From Sandaracinaceae bacterium (GTDB taxonomy: Bacteria > Myxococcota_A > Polyangia > Polyangiales > JAFGIB01): a stretch of DNA of 64,000 nucleotides. Position numbers and translations under genes: made by a program. The stretch is taken from assembly GCA_017881055.1 (NCBI GenBank), contig JADGRF010000099.1, positions 1-64,000 of the forward strand, given 5' to 3'. This document shows, one piece after another, positions 1 through 8,029 of the stretch. The notes below the pieces were generated by a model, which saw nothing but the letters and a program-made list of their open reading frames with translations, ran no database searches and was not told where the DNA came from. The stretch's first letter is position 1; each line of letters starts with the position of its first letter.

Positions 1-2288
1 GGCCGCAGAACTCATCCGGCGTGCCGACCTCGTCGTGCGCGCGGGCGCGCAGCTCGATCGCTTCGCAGGTTGCGTCGATGCGTGCATCCGCATCCGGGAG
101 CTCCACGGTGTGTCCGGCGCGCGTCTTGCGCCAGCACAGACCCTCGGCGACGGCGAGCCGCAGCACCACTTCGTCGCTGCGATCCAGCGCATCGATCAGC
201 GCGGTGATCGCGAGGTCACCGCCGATCCGCGAGAGCACGCGGGCAATCATGCAGCGCTGCCTGACGCTGCGGGCCGGATCGCGAAGAAGCTCGGCCAACG
301 GTGCTACCGCGTCAGCTGGCACACGCGCCAAGGCGCGTAGCACGATGCTCTGCAGCGTCGCGTCCCCGAGCTTGCCGATCAGCAGCGGCAAGAGGGCGGG
401 GTCCGCGATCTTCGCGCACGCTTCGGCGGCGGCTTTGCGGATCTCGACCTGAGAGTCCGCGAGTAGCGGGGCAAGCAGGTCCGCGTAGCCCGGCAGACCG
501 ATGATCCCCGATCAGCTCTGCCGCCTCCAAGCGCTCGGCGAAGTGCTTGCTGCGCGCACGGCCTTCGAGGTCCGGTCGCGCCAGCGAGTTGCCGTGCTCA
601 CCCCAGTGGCGCGCCAGGCCGATGATCGCGGAATTGCGTAGCGAGCGATCGTTCGAGCCGAGGCGGTCCTTGATGCGCGGCAGCGCCGCCTCTCCGCCGA
701 CTTCGCAGAGCGCGAGCACTGCGGCCTTTCGCACCTCGCGGCGCCCCGATTCGAGCCCGCGTTCGATCACGCCCAGCGCGCCTCCCGCGCGCGCGCGCAC
801 GAGCAGCCTGAGCGCGGCGATCGCAACGTGATCATGCGGACTGTCGACGAGGCTCTCGAGCACGTGCCCGAGCGCGGACAGGTCGCGTTCCTTGATCAGC
901 TCGAGCGTGGCACGCGCGACGTCGGGGTCTTCCGACCGCAGCAACTCTTCGAGCACGGGCGTGGTCGTCGGGCTCTGCAGGATGCGCTCGAGATCGGTCG
1001 GGTCGAGTTGATGTTCGCGCAGCGTGGATGCGAGCGTCTCGCGGTAACGCGGGCGCAGGCGCACGAGCGCCAGCGTGAGCACTGCGCTCAGCAACATCAC
1101 CACGAGCGACAAGCGCTGCACGGCAACGCCCAGGCCGAACAAGGCAAGCAGCAGAAGGCCGGTCAGGCCTTGCGTCGCGGGTGCGATGGCTCCCACGAGG
1201 AGCGGCTGCGCGCGCACGCGGATGCGCGTTGGAAGGGGCAAGAACAGAAGCTCGCGCGAGGGAATGTCCAGCGTCTCAGAGATGGTCATGCGCAGCGAGT
1301 TCACGGCGGCCGACAGCACCAGGAGGGAGAGTGGCGTGGTCACGGCCAGAAAGCTCGCGCCGGCCAGCGCAAGTGGCAGAATCATCAGGCAGTTGATGAT
1401 GCCGAGTCGGTTGAGCAAGCGCGGCACGAGCAGAAACTGAAACAGCAGCTGCGCGAGGCCGACCCAGACGAAGAACGAGCCGAAGAAGCTGGCCAGCTCC
1501 TGCTCGGACTTCGCACTCGCGATCCACTTCATCTGGTAGTCGACGATCACGCCGAGCGAGATCGCGAGCGGGATGACGATCGCCAGATAGCGAACGTACG
1601 GGCGAGCGAATACCACGCGCAATGGCGCACGCTCGGGCTCGCCGTTGTCGCGTGGCGCCTCGTGCACGATCGGCTTGCCGATCCGCACGATCCGGTAGGC
1701 CATCGCGGCGTTCCCGAGTAGCAGCAGCGCGCCGACGTACAAGAGGTTCTTGGTCGCGAGAAACGGCACGACAGCGTGAATGACTTCGCCCGAGACGACT
1801 GTGCCGAGCGCCATGCCGCCCGCAATGAAGCCGTATAGGCGTCGCGCATCGCGCGGCGAGAAGTAGTCGCCCGCGAACGAGAAGAACAACGTGATCGACA
1901 GGATTGCGCACAGCTCCAGCCAGATCACGAGCAGGTAGTAGAGCGATGGGCTGCCGATCTCGACCAGCTGTCGGAAGATTACGACCGAGATCGCAAGCAG
2001 CAGCTGTACACCAATGATCAGCACGCGCCGTGGTAAGCGCGCCGAGAGCGCGTCGAACGCCAGCGCGGCACACACGTTTGCAACTGCCACACCGCCGTAG
2101 ACCAGCGGCAACAAGACTGGGACGCGCGCGGCTGGCAGGTGCGAGAGAAACAGCGTGTCGCCGACTGCGCAACCGACCGTGTAGAACATGCCTACGCCGG
2201 TGAAGAAGCAGAAGAACGCTACGACCAGCTCGGCCTCTTGCGGGCGAATGCCGAACGCCGGCAGGGAGATGTCGAGCAGCCTCCTCAT
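1..2288 (-). CDS. TLC/MFS-like membrane transporter with C-terminal HEAT repeats; frameshifted, 3' end outside window
   Basis: The N-terminal ~410 residues hold about 11-12 hydrophobic helices, starting with a segment rich in Phe (AFFCFFTGVGMFY), resembling the ADP/ATP-translocase (TLC/Npt) branch of MFS-like carriers. From about residue 440 the protein turns into HEAT-like helical repeats (EELLRSEDPDVARATLELI, then AIAALRLLVRA). The frame breaks at a run of four C on the plus strand (506-509). Dropping one base restores an open HEAT frame (GLPGYADLLAPLLADSQVEI and onward) with no stop to position 1, so the gene continues out of the window. The ATG at 2288 is preferred over the TTG at 2294 because a GGGG stretch sits about 9 bases before it. 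It lies 46 bp after the solute-binding lipoprotein gene, probably in one operon. Substrate is unknown; membrane location is clear. Confidence 0.7.
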
Positions 2289-2334
2289 GCGCAATGACCC
2301 CAGAGCCTGGCCATGGTAGCGCAGAGTGCCTGCG

Positions 2335-3168
2335 CTACTCGCAATTGATGGACTGCACGATCCCGACCTGCGCCGTGCCTTCCTGCAGCGCTACGGTCTT
2401 GCCGCACAGGTCGTGCAAGCGCCGGATGTTCGTCGGGTTGCCCAGCTTCACCAGGATGCCCGTGCCGGCCATCATGTAAGGCACGAAGTCCGCGTGCCCC
2501 GCGCGTGCGGGCGTGATGGTCATCGCCGACATCACGATGTCGACCTTGCCACTCTCCAGTGCGGGCAAGAGGTCATCGAAGCCCATCGTCACGATCTCGA
2601 ACTCGACGCCGAGCGCCTTCGCCAACGCCTGTGCGAGCTCGATGTCGGCACCCGCTTCGTGCTTGAGCTCGTCGTAGAACTCCATCGGCGCGAAGGCCAG
2701 CTCGATGCCGACCTGCAGCTTTCCGTCGGCGAGCTGCGGCACGTCTTTGGTTTCCGGCACGACGCCCGGCGTTGCAGGCGGATCGATCTTGCCGATCGCG
2801 AGCGCCCAGTTGCGCAGCACCTGCATGTAGGTGGAGTCGTCCATCGTCTTGCGCAGCGCCGAGGTGATCGCCGCCGTCAGCGGCGTAGCGCCCTTCTTCA
2901 CACCGATGCCGAACGGGCGCGGGTCGAACTGCTCGCGCACGACTTCCAGCGTGCCGGTCGATTCGCGCGCCATGTACGCCATCACGGGGTAGTCGCCGAC
3001 CACGGCCTGCGCCCAGCCGCGTCGCAGCTCGCTCACCGCGCGCGGCGTCGACGCGAACGTGTGGGGCGTCACGGGCTTCTTCGTGATCGAGATGCAGCCG
3101 GTGGCGAGCGACAGCATGGAAGCCGCCCACAGCGCAGCGCGAAGCGACCGCAATTCCCAGGCATTCAT
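2335..3168 (-). CDS. Circularly permuted family-3 solute-binding lipoprotein
   Basis: A lipoprotein signal (MNAWELRSLRAALWAASML then SLATGC, lipid Cys at 25) is followed by a periplasmic amino-acid-type binding domain (SBP_bac_3) whose halves are in reversed order. Residues ~36-125 match the family's second half: TFASTPRAVSELRRG, AVVGDYPVMAY, FGIGVKKG and TYMQVLRNW. Residues ~150-277 match its first half: LQVGIELAFAPMEFYDE, GFDDLLPALESGKVDIVMSA, MTITPAR, and then DLCGKTVALQEGTAQ, where the protein ends. A normal family member runs from LQVGIE to the W-rich end, so the breakpoint lies inside lobe 2. A Pro-rich linker (IDPPATPGVVPETKD) joins the old C- and N-termini. It is divergent from the PilZ gene and precedes the transporter-like gene by 46 bp. 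A role in binding amino acids or related solutes at the outer face is inferred. Confidence 0.85.
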   Translation of the reverse strand: MNAWELRSLRAALWAASMLSLATGCISITKKPVTPHTFASTPRAVSELRRGWAQAVVGDYPVMAYMARESTGTLEVVREQFDPRPFGIGVKKGATPLTAAITSALRKTMDDSTYMQVLRNWALAIGKIDPPATPGVVPETKDVPQLADGKLQVGIELAFAPMEFYDELKHEAGADIELAQALAKALGVEFEIVTMGFDDLLPALESGKVDIVMSAMTITPARAGHADFVPYMMAGTGILVKLGNPTNIRRLHDLCGKTVALQEGTAQVGIVQSINCE

Positions 3169-3331
3169 GGGCGTGAGGCTAGAGCGTCGCGGCGAGCGCC
3201 GTCCAGTTCCCGTGGGGAGTCCGCCCTGCCTGGTGATCTTGCATTTTTCGCAGAATCACGAATATTTCGGCCCCGCGGTGCTTCTCGTGCGTGCAACCGC
3301 TCGCGTAGTGTCGCACGTCGAAGGAGTCCGA

Positions 3332-4024
3332 ATGGAATCGACCGCTCGTAAGTCCACCCGCGCCTCCGTCGAGCTGATCCCGCGCTTTCGCACGCCCGAG
3401 ACGTTCGACTACGTGCAAGGGCGCTGCATCGATCTCTCCGAGGGTGGGATGTTCATCACCGCGAACCTGCCGTGCGAGTCCGGCACGCTGCTGAAGTTCG
3501 AGTGCACCGTCGGCGAGAACCCGAGCGCCGTGAAGGGTGTCGCGCGTGTGGTCTGGCGTCGCACCGGCGACGGGGACCGGCCGAGCGGCATGGGCCTAAA
3601 GTTCGTGAAGCTGGAGCCTGGCAGCCCCGAGGTGATCTCGGGCCTGGTCGAGCATGCGAAGGCGCACGGCATGACCGCGCCCGAGGCCCCGCTCCGTGCG
3701 CAGGTCCGCGTCACCGAGAGCTTCACCTCGCTCCCAGCCGTGCAGCCCGTCGCCGCCGAGACTCCGGCGCCGGCGGTTGCCGTCAGCGCTGCTGCGCCCG
3801 AAGTGAGCGCGGCCGCGGCGCTGGTCGGGGCCGCGAAGCCCGAATCGGCAGTCGACAAGGCTGCTTCCTCGGCAGCTACGGCAGCACCCGTTGCGCCTCG
3901 GCGCGCCGCCGCTCCGTCAGCTGCAACGTCGCCGGTTGCCGAGCCCGCGGCCTCGAGCGGTGCGGCCATCTGGATCGCGCTCGCAGTCGCGGGGGCCTTG
4001 CTCGTCTGGCTGCTGTCGCGCTGA
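3332..4024 (+). CDS. PilZ-domain protein with C-terminal membrane anchor
   Basis: The 230-residue product starts at an ATG with an AAGGAG ribosome site five bases upstream, which decides the start. Residues ~6-100 form a PilZ domain: an R-rich entry (RKSTRASVE), the DLSEGG motif (34-39) and a GMGLKFV strand (86-92). These are the elements that bind c-di-GMP in this family. Residues ~115-205 are an Ala/Pro/Val-rich linker of low complexity, and ~209-228 are a single hydrophobic helix ending in LLSR, so the protein is probably tail-anchored with the PilZ domain in the cytoplasm. It stands alone, divergent from the solute-binding gene and convergent with the Hsp70 gene. A c-di-GMP receptor role is inferred from the motifs; the partner is unknown. 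Confidence 0.85.
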   Translation: MESTARKSTRASVELIPRFRTPETFDYVQGRCIDLSEGGMFITANLPCESGTLLKFECTVGENPSAVKGVARVVWRRTGDGDRPSGMGLKFVKLEPGSPEVISGLVEHAKAHGMTAPEAPLRAQVRVTESFTSLPAVQPVAAETPAPAVAVSAAAPEVSAAAALVGAAKPESAVDKAASSAATAAPVAPRRAAAPSAATSPVAEPAASSGAAIWIALAVAGALLVWLLSR

Positions 4025-4054
4025 ATCCGACTCGATTGTCACGAGAGTCGCGAC

Positions 4055-5197
4055 TTACTCGCCACTAAGCAACGACGACAGGCGCGGGCGCGCCGCGGCG
4101 ATGCTGGCACCGATGCTCACGACGTGCATCGGATCCAGCTCGTAGCGAAGCTTCTTGCCGAAGTACTCGGCGACGGCTTCGCGGACGCCCGGTACCAGCG
4201 TCGCGCCACCGGCAAGAAACACCGCTTGCAGGTCGCGCACGGTGAGGCCTGCTTCGCCGATCACCTGATCGCAGATCGTGAAGGTGCGCCCGATCAGCTC
4301 CGAGCTCAGCGTCCAGACGGCGCTGCGATCCAACGAAAGCTTCGGCAAATCGGGGGGCGCGGCGGGGTCCACGCCTTCCAAGTCGAGCAGCGTGATCGGG
4401 TTCTTCGTGAGCCGCACCTTGGCGCGCTCCGCTTCGAGCGTGAGTCGTGTGAAGGCCTCTCGGTCGGTCTGCAGATCCCAGCCGTGCTTGCGCAGCACCG
4501 TGTTGGATGCCCACAGCGCGATCTGCTGATCGATGTCGTCGCCACCGAGATACGGATCGCCGCCATGCGCGACGACGCGCATCGGCTGCGTGCTGCAATC
4601 CACGATCGCGAGATCGAACGTGCCGCCGCCCAGGTCGTAGACGCATCCGTAGTGCACGTCGTTGCGATCGAGGTACGCGAGCGCCGTGGCGATCGGCTCT
4701 GCGATGCACTTCACGTCGGCGAAACCGGCTGCACGCAGGGCCTGCGTCGTGGCCGCACGCTGCGCCACGCCGAACGACACGGGTACTGAAACGCATGCCG
4801 TGATCTCCTGCGGGGCGAGCCCCGCGTGCCGGCTCATCGCCTGTGCGATCTGGGCTGCAACGTCGGTCGGCGTCACGATTCCTGCGCGCGTGCGAAACCC
4901 GACTCGATCATCGCGGGTCTGCACCAAGTCGAACGGGTAGTGCTCGCGGAACTCGCGCGCGTTGTACGAATTCCAGCTCTCGCCGATCACGCGCTTGGCG
5001 GAGTACAGCGTGTTCTTCACGTCGATGGCGCGGCGCTCGCGCGCAGCCATGCCGACCAGCACTTCGCCATTCGGCAGATACGCCACCACCGACGGTAGGA
5101 TCGGCGAGCTGACCTCTCCGAAGTGTAGGGGCAGGACCCCGGCGTTGGCCGCTGCGACGGTGTTGGTCGTGCCGAGGTCTATACCGACGGTGTACAT
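4055..5197 (-). CDS. Hsp70-family ATPase lacking a substrate-binding domain
   Basis: The 380 residues cover only an Hsp70 nucleotide-binding domain. Visible motifs are phosphate-1 GIDLGTTNT (5-13), the IAEPIATALAY segment, phosphate-2 DLGGGTFDLAIVD near 190, and the adenosine motif LAGGATLVPG near 330. The protein stops at ARPRLSSLLSGE, where DnaK would continue into its interdomain linker and peptide-binding domain, and no remnant of such a domain follows the stop. This is a short Hsp70 relative, not a fragment of dnaK; the full dnaK is at 31108. It is a lone gene convergent with the PilZ gene. A specialised chaperone or ATP-dependent scaffold role is possible; the client is not evident. Confidence 0.9.
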   Translation of the reverse strand: MYTVGIDLGTTNTVAAANAGVLPLHFGEVSSPILPSVVAYLPNGEVLVGMAARERRAIDVKNTLYSAKRVIGESWNSYNAREFREHYPFDLVQTRDDRVGFRTRAGIVTPTDVAAQIAQAMSRHAGLAPQEITACVSVPVSFGVAQRAATTQALRAAGFADVKCIAEPIATALAYLDRNDVHYGCVYDLGGGTFDLAIVDCSTQPMRVVAHGGDPYLGGDDIDQQIALWASNTVLRKHGWDLQTDREAFTRLTLEAERAKVRLTKNPITLLDLEGVDPAAPPDLPKLSLDRSAVWTLSSELIGRTFTICDQVIGEAGLTVRDLQAVFLAGGATLVPGVREAVAEYFGKKLRYELDPMHVVSIGASIAAARPRLSSLLSGE

Positions 5198-5377
5198 GGC
5201 AGAGGGGTGTGTCGATCCCGCCTCGACGACCTAGGGGGCTAGGTAGCAGAAAGTACGCTCCGGTGACAACGCCCGAAGTTCCTCGGTCGCGGCTTCGCCG
5301 TGGCGGGAGCTCGCGGGGGAGGTCGCGAAATCATCGCAGAATTCGCGGTGCTGGGGGTGGTCTAGGCCCCGCGCTCC

Positions 5378-5405
5378 TTGACGCGGCCGCGCCTGCCTTG
5401 TTAAT
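5378..5405 (+). promoter_or_regulatory. Probable sigma-70-type promoter for the SDR gene
   Basis: TTGACG (5378-5383) is followed after 16 bases by GTTAAT (5400-5405). It lies about 50 bases before the SDR start codon, which has its own AGAGGAGAAG ribosome site. The sequence match is moderate and there is no experimental support. Confidence 0.4.
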
Positions 5406-5453
5406 GGTCGCGGTCCGCGGCATCCCATCCCGTGGTTTTAGAGGAGAAGAGAC

Positions 5454-6341
5454 ATGGCCATCAGCTTCAAAGACAGAGTCGTGATCGTGACTGGCGCGGG
5501 CGCAGGTCTCGGCCACAGCCACGCGCTCGAGTTCGCGCGCCGCGGCGCGAAGGTCGTCGTGAACGATCTCGGCGGTAAGGTCGACGGTTCCGGCGGCAGC
5601 AGCGAAGCCGCGCAGAAGGTCGTCGCAGAGATCAAAGCGCTCGGTGGCGATGCCATCGCGAACGGCGCGTCGGTTTCCGACCGTGCTGGCGCCGAATCGA
5701 TCGTCAAGGACGCGATCACCAAGTGGGGCCGCGTGGACGTGGTCGTGAACAACGCGGGCATTCTCCGCGACAAGAGCTTCTCCAAGGTCGAGCTGGACGA
5801 CTTCGAGCTCGTGCTCAAGGTGCACTTGCTCGGCGCCACGTACGTGACCAAGGCCGCTTGGCCCTACATGAACGAAGCCAAGTACGGCCGCGTCGTGATG
5901 ACCACGTCGTCGTCGGGCCTGTACGGCAACTTCGGCCAAGCCAACTACGGCGCGGCGAAGCTCGGCATGATCGGCCTCATGAACACGCTCAAGATCGAGG
6001 GCGCGAAGAACAACATCAAGGTCAACGCGATCGCGCCCGTGGCTGCCACGCGCATGACCGAGGGCCTCGGCATTCCTCCTGAGGTCATGAGCCAGCTCAA
6101 GCCCGAGCTGATCACGCCTGCCGTGGTGTTCTTGTCCAGCGACGACGCGCCGACCGGCACGATCATCGAAGCGGGCGCCGGCTACTTCTCGAAGGTGCAG
6201 ATCATCGAGGGTAAGGGCGTCAAGCTCGGCCAGAACGCGACGGTCGAAGACTTCGCCGCCAACTTCGACAAGATCTCGGACATGTCGCAGGCCAAGGCGT
6301 TCGCCAGCGGCTCCGAAGTGTTCGGCAACATCTTTGGCTGA
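5454..6341 (+). CDS. SDR-family dehydrogenase, 3-hydroxyacyl-CoA dehydrogenase-like
   Basis: A classical short-chain dehydrogenase of 295 residues. The NAD(P) motif TGAGAGLG is at 13-20, NNAG is near 100, and the catalytic YGAAK motif has Tyr165 and Lys169 after a TTSSSGLYGNFG segment. The family-specific run GGKVDGSGGSS and the N-terminal sequence resemble the dehydrogenase unit of the multifunctional beta-oxidation enzyme (MFE-2 type). A 3-hydroxyacyl-CoA substrate is therefore likely but not proven. A strong AGAGGAG ribosome site precedes the ATG. The next gene, a thioesterase-like protein, overlaps its stop codon by eight bases, so the two are probably translated together in acyl-CoA metabolism. 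Confidence 0.85.
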   Translation: MAISFKDRVVIVTGAGAGLGHSHALEFARRGAKVVVNDLGGKVDGSGGSSEAAQKVVAEIKALGGDAIANGASVSDRAGAESIVKDAITKWGRVDVVVNNAGILRDKSFSKVELDDFELVLKVHLLGATYVTKAAWPYMNEAKYGRVVMTTSSSGLYGNFGQANYGAAKLGMIGLMNTLKIEGAKNNIKVNAIAPVAATRMTEGLGIPPEVMSQLKPELITPAVVFLSSDDAPTGTIIEAGAGYFSKVQIIEGKGVKLGQNATVEDFAANFDKISDMSQAKAFASGSEVFGNIFG

Positions 6342-7152
6342 TCAGAACCACGCTGTTCCTCCTCCCACCACTCGTTTCGATCGCGACACGGCGGTCGAGC
6401 TGGCAGAGGCCGGCTCGTACCGCGCTCGCTTCGATGCAGGGTGGTGGGCGGTGGTCGGCCCCAACGGCGGCTACGTCGCGGCGTTGCACCTGCGCGCCCT
6501 GCAGCACGCCTGCGGCGAGGCCACGCGTCAGCCTCGCTCGCTGCACGTTCGCTACCTCGCGGCCGGCACGGAAGGCCCGATCGAGCTCGTCGTGCGCACC
6601 GTGCGCACTGGTCGCAGCGTCACGGTGCTCTCGTCCAGCATCGCGCAGAACGGCAAAGAGGTCAGCAGCGCGAGTGCCGTGTTCGGCGCGCCTGTGTCCG
6701 AGGTGAGCTACTGCGACGCGAGCTTGCCAGTCTTGCCCGCCGCTGACAGCTGCACACCGATGCCGCGCTTCATTCCGATCAACCATCGTTACGACCTGCG
6801 CATCGTGTCCGGTGGGCCGTTTCGCGCAGCGGAACGGGCCGAGGTCAGCGGCTTCATGCGCTTGTCGGAGCCGCGTACGCCTGATGCGCTGATGCTCGCG
6901 GCGTTCTGGGATGCCTGGATGCCGACGCCGCTCATGCGCAAGATCGACGCACGCTTCGGCGGCGCAGCCCCGACCCTCGAAGCCAGTGTGTACTTTCACG
7001 TGCCGCAGCCGACAGCTGCGGACGACGCCTTCTACTTCGCACGTCTCTCGTCGCTAGCCGCCCGCGACGGCTACTTCGAGGAATCCTGCGAGCTCTTCGG
7101 CCCCGATGGCGCGCTGCTTGCGCAAAGCCGTCAGCTGGCACTGCTGTATTAG
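6334..7152 (+). CDS. TesB-like acyl-CoA thioesterase family protein (double hotdog)
   Basis: A 272-residue protein with the layout of a double-hotdog thioesterase. The first half has GWWAVVGPNGGYVAALHLRA, then RSLHVRYLAAG and the TVRTGRSVTVLSSSIAQNGK strand. The second half carries DALMLAAFWDAW and ASVYFHVPQP. These are features of the TesB-like acyl-CoA thioesterase family. The start is a TTG that overlaps the SDR stop codon (TTGGCTGA), which suggests translational coupling. Pairing with a hydroxyacyl-CoA-type dehydrogenase supports a role in fatty acyl-CoA turnover. The exact chain length or substrate cannot be read from the sequence. Confidence 0.75.
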   Translation: MADQNHAVPPPTTRFDRDTAVELAEAGSYRARFDAGWWAVVGPNGGYVAALHLRALQHACGEATRQPRSLHVRYLAAGTEGPIELVVRTVRTGRSVTVLSSSIAQNGKEVSSASAVFGAPVSEVSYCDASLPVLPAADSCTPMPRFIPINHRYDLRIVSGGPFRAAERAEVSGFMRLSEPRTPDALMLAAFWDAWMPTPLMRKIDARFGGAAPTLEASVYFHVPQPTAADDAFYFARLSSLAARDGYFEESCELFGPDGALLAQSRQLALLY

Positions 7153-7260
7153 CTCCGCGGAGAGCCGCAGGCTGCTCCGCGGGTATGTTACTTAGCTCCG
7201 CGGAGAGCCGCAGGCTGCTCCGCGGGCATGTTAAGCCGCAGGCTGCTCCGCAGGTATGTT
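7152..7260 (-). repeat. Dispersed hairpin repeat, three copies (reverse orientation)
   Basis: Two full copies (7152-7190 and 7194-7233) and one partial copy (7234-7260) lie between two convergent genes. Read on the minus strand the unit is TAACATACCCGCGGAGCAGC followed by CTGCGGCTCTCCGCGG. GCGGAG pairs with CTCCGC, then AGCC with GGCT, with one bulged C and a three-base loop. The same unit occurs at 33803, 46007 and 56310. Confidence 0.85.
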
Positions 7261-7262
7261 AC

Positions 7263-7940
7263 TCACTCAACTCCGCCGTACTGCTTGCGATACTCCTGCA
7301 AGCGCGTCAGCAGCTCCGGTGTGAGCACCTGCCTGCCGTCGACTGTGTTCGTGCTGAGATGCGCGATGATCTCGTCCACGTTCACGATCGAGAACGTCTT
7401 CATCCCGTACCTGTCGCGGATCTCGGCCAGCGCGTTCTTCTCGCCCGTGCCCTTTTCCATGCGGTCCACGGAGACGACGAGGCCGACGAGCTTCACGTTC
7501 GCCGCCTCGCGTAGAATCGGCACCGTCTCGCGAATCGAGCTGCCGGCGGTGGTGACGTCTTCGATGATCAGCACGCGGTCGCCGTCGCGCAGCGGATGAC
7601 CCACGAGCACACCGCCTTCGCCATGGTCCTTGGCTTCCTTGCGGTTGAAGCAAAAACCCACGTCGTGACCGTGATGTTCGGCCAGCGCCATCGCCGTGGC
7701 CGTCGCGAGTGGAATGCCTTTGTAGGCCGGTCCGAAGATCACATCGAATTCGCGACCCAGCTCGCGGACGATCGCGGCCGCGTACAGGCGTGCCAACTGA
7801 TTGAGCTGTGCACCCGTGCGGTAGCGTCCGGTGTTGACGAAGTACGGCGTCTTGCGGCCACTTTTTGCGGTAAAATCACCGAAGGTCAGCACGTCGCAGC
7901 GCACCATGAACTCGATCAGCTCGCGTTTCCAGCTCTCCAT
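7263..7940 (-). CDS. pyrE: Orotate phosphoribosyltransferase
   Basis: Forms orotidine 5'-phosphate from orotate and PRPP in pyrimidine synthesis, in the cytoplasm. The 225-residue product shows TAKSGRKTPYFVNTG (24-38), GPAYKGIPL (70-78), the mobile-loop Lys/Glu region NRKEAKDHGEGG (99-110) and the PRPP-binding motif VLIIEDVTTAGSS (123-135). All are typical of PyrE and the length fits the family. The ATG at 7940 is chosen; an upstream TTG at 7961 would only add a short unrelated stretch. The gene is convergent with the thioesterase gene across the hairpin repeats and divergent from the FIST gene. No other pyrimidine gene is in the window. Confidence 0.96.
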   Translation of the reverse strand: MESWKRELIEFMVRCDVLTFGDFTAKSGRKTPYFVNTGRYRTGAQLNQLARLYAAAIVRELGREFDVIFGPAYKGIPLATATAMALAEHHGHDVGFCFNRKEAKDHGEGGVLVGHPLRDGDRVLIIEDVTTAGSSIRETVPILREAANVKLVGLVVSVDRMEKGTGEKNALAEIRDRYGMKTFSIVNVDEIIAHLSTNTVDGRQVLTPELLTRLQEYRKQYGGVE

Positions 7941-8029
7941 TTCGCGCGAGCATAGGCGCAACCTCGCACGCGCGAAAGCGTGCTCGAAGTTAGCGATACG
8001 GCGTCCGCGACCGTATGCTTAGACGCTCC

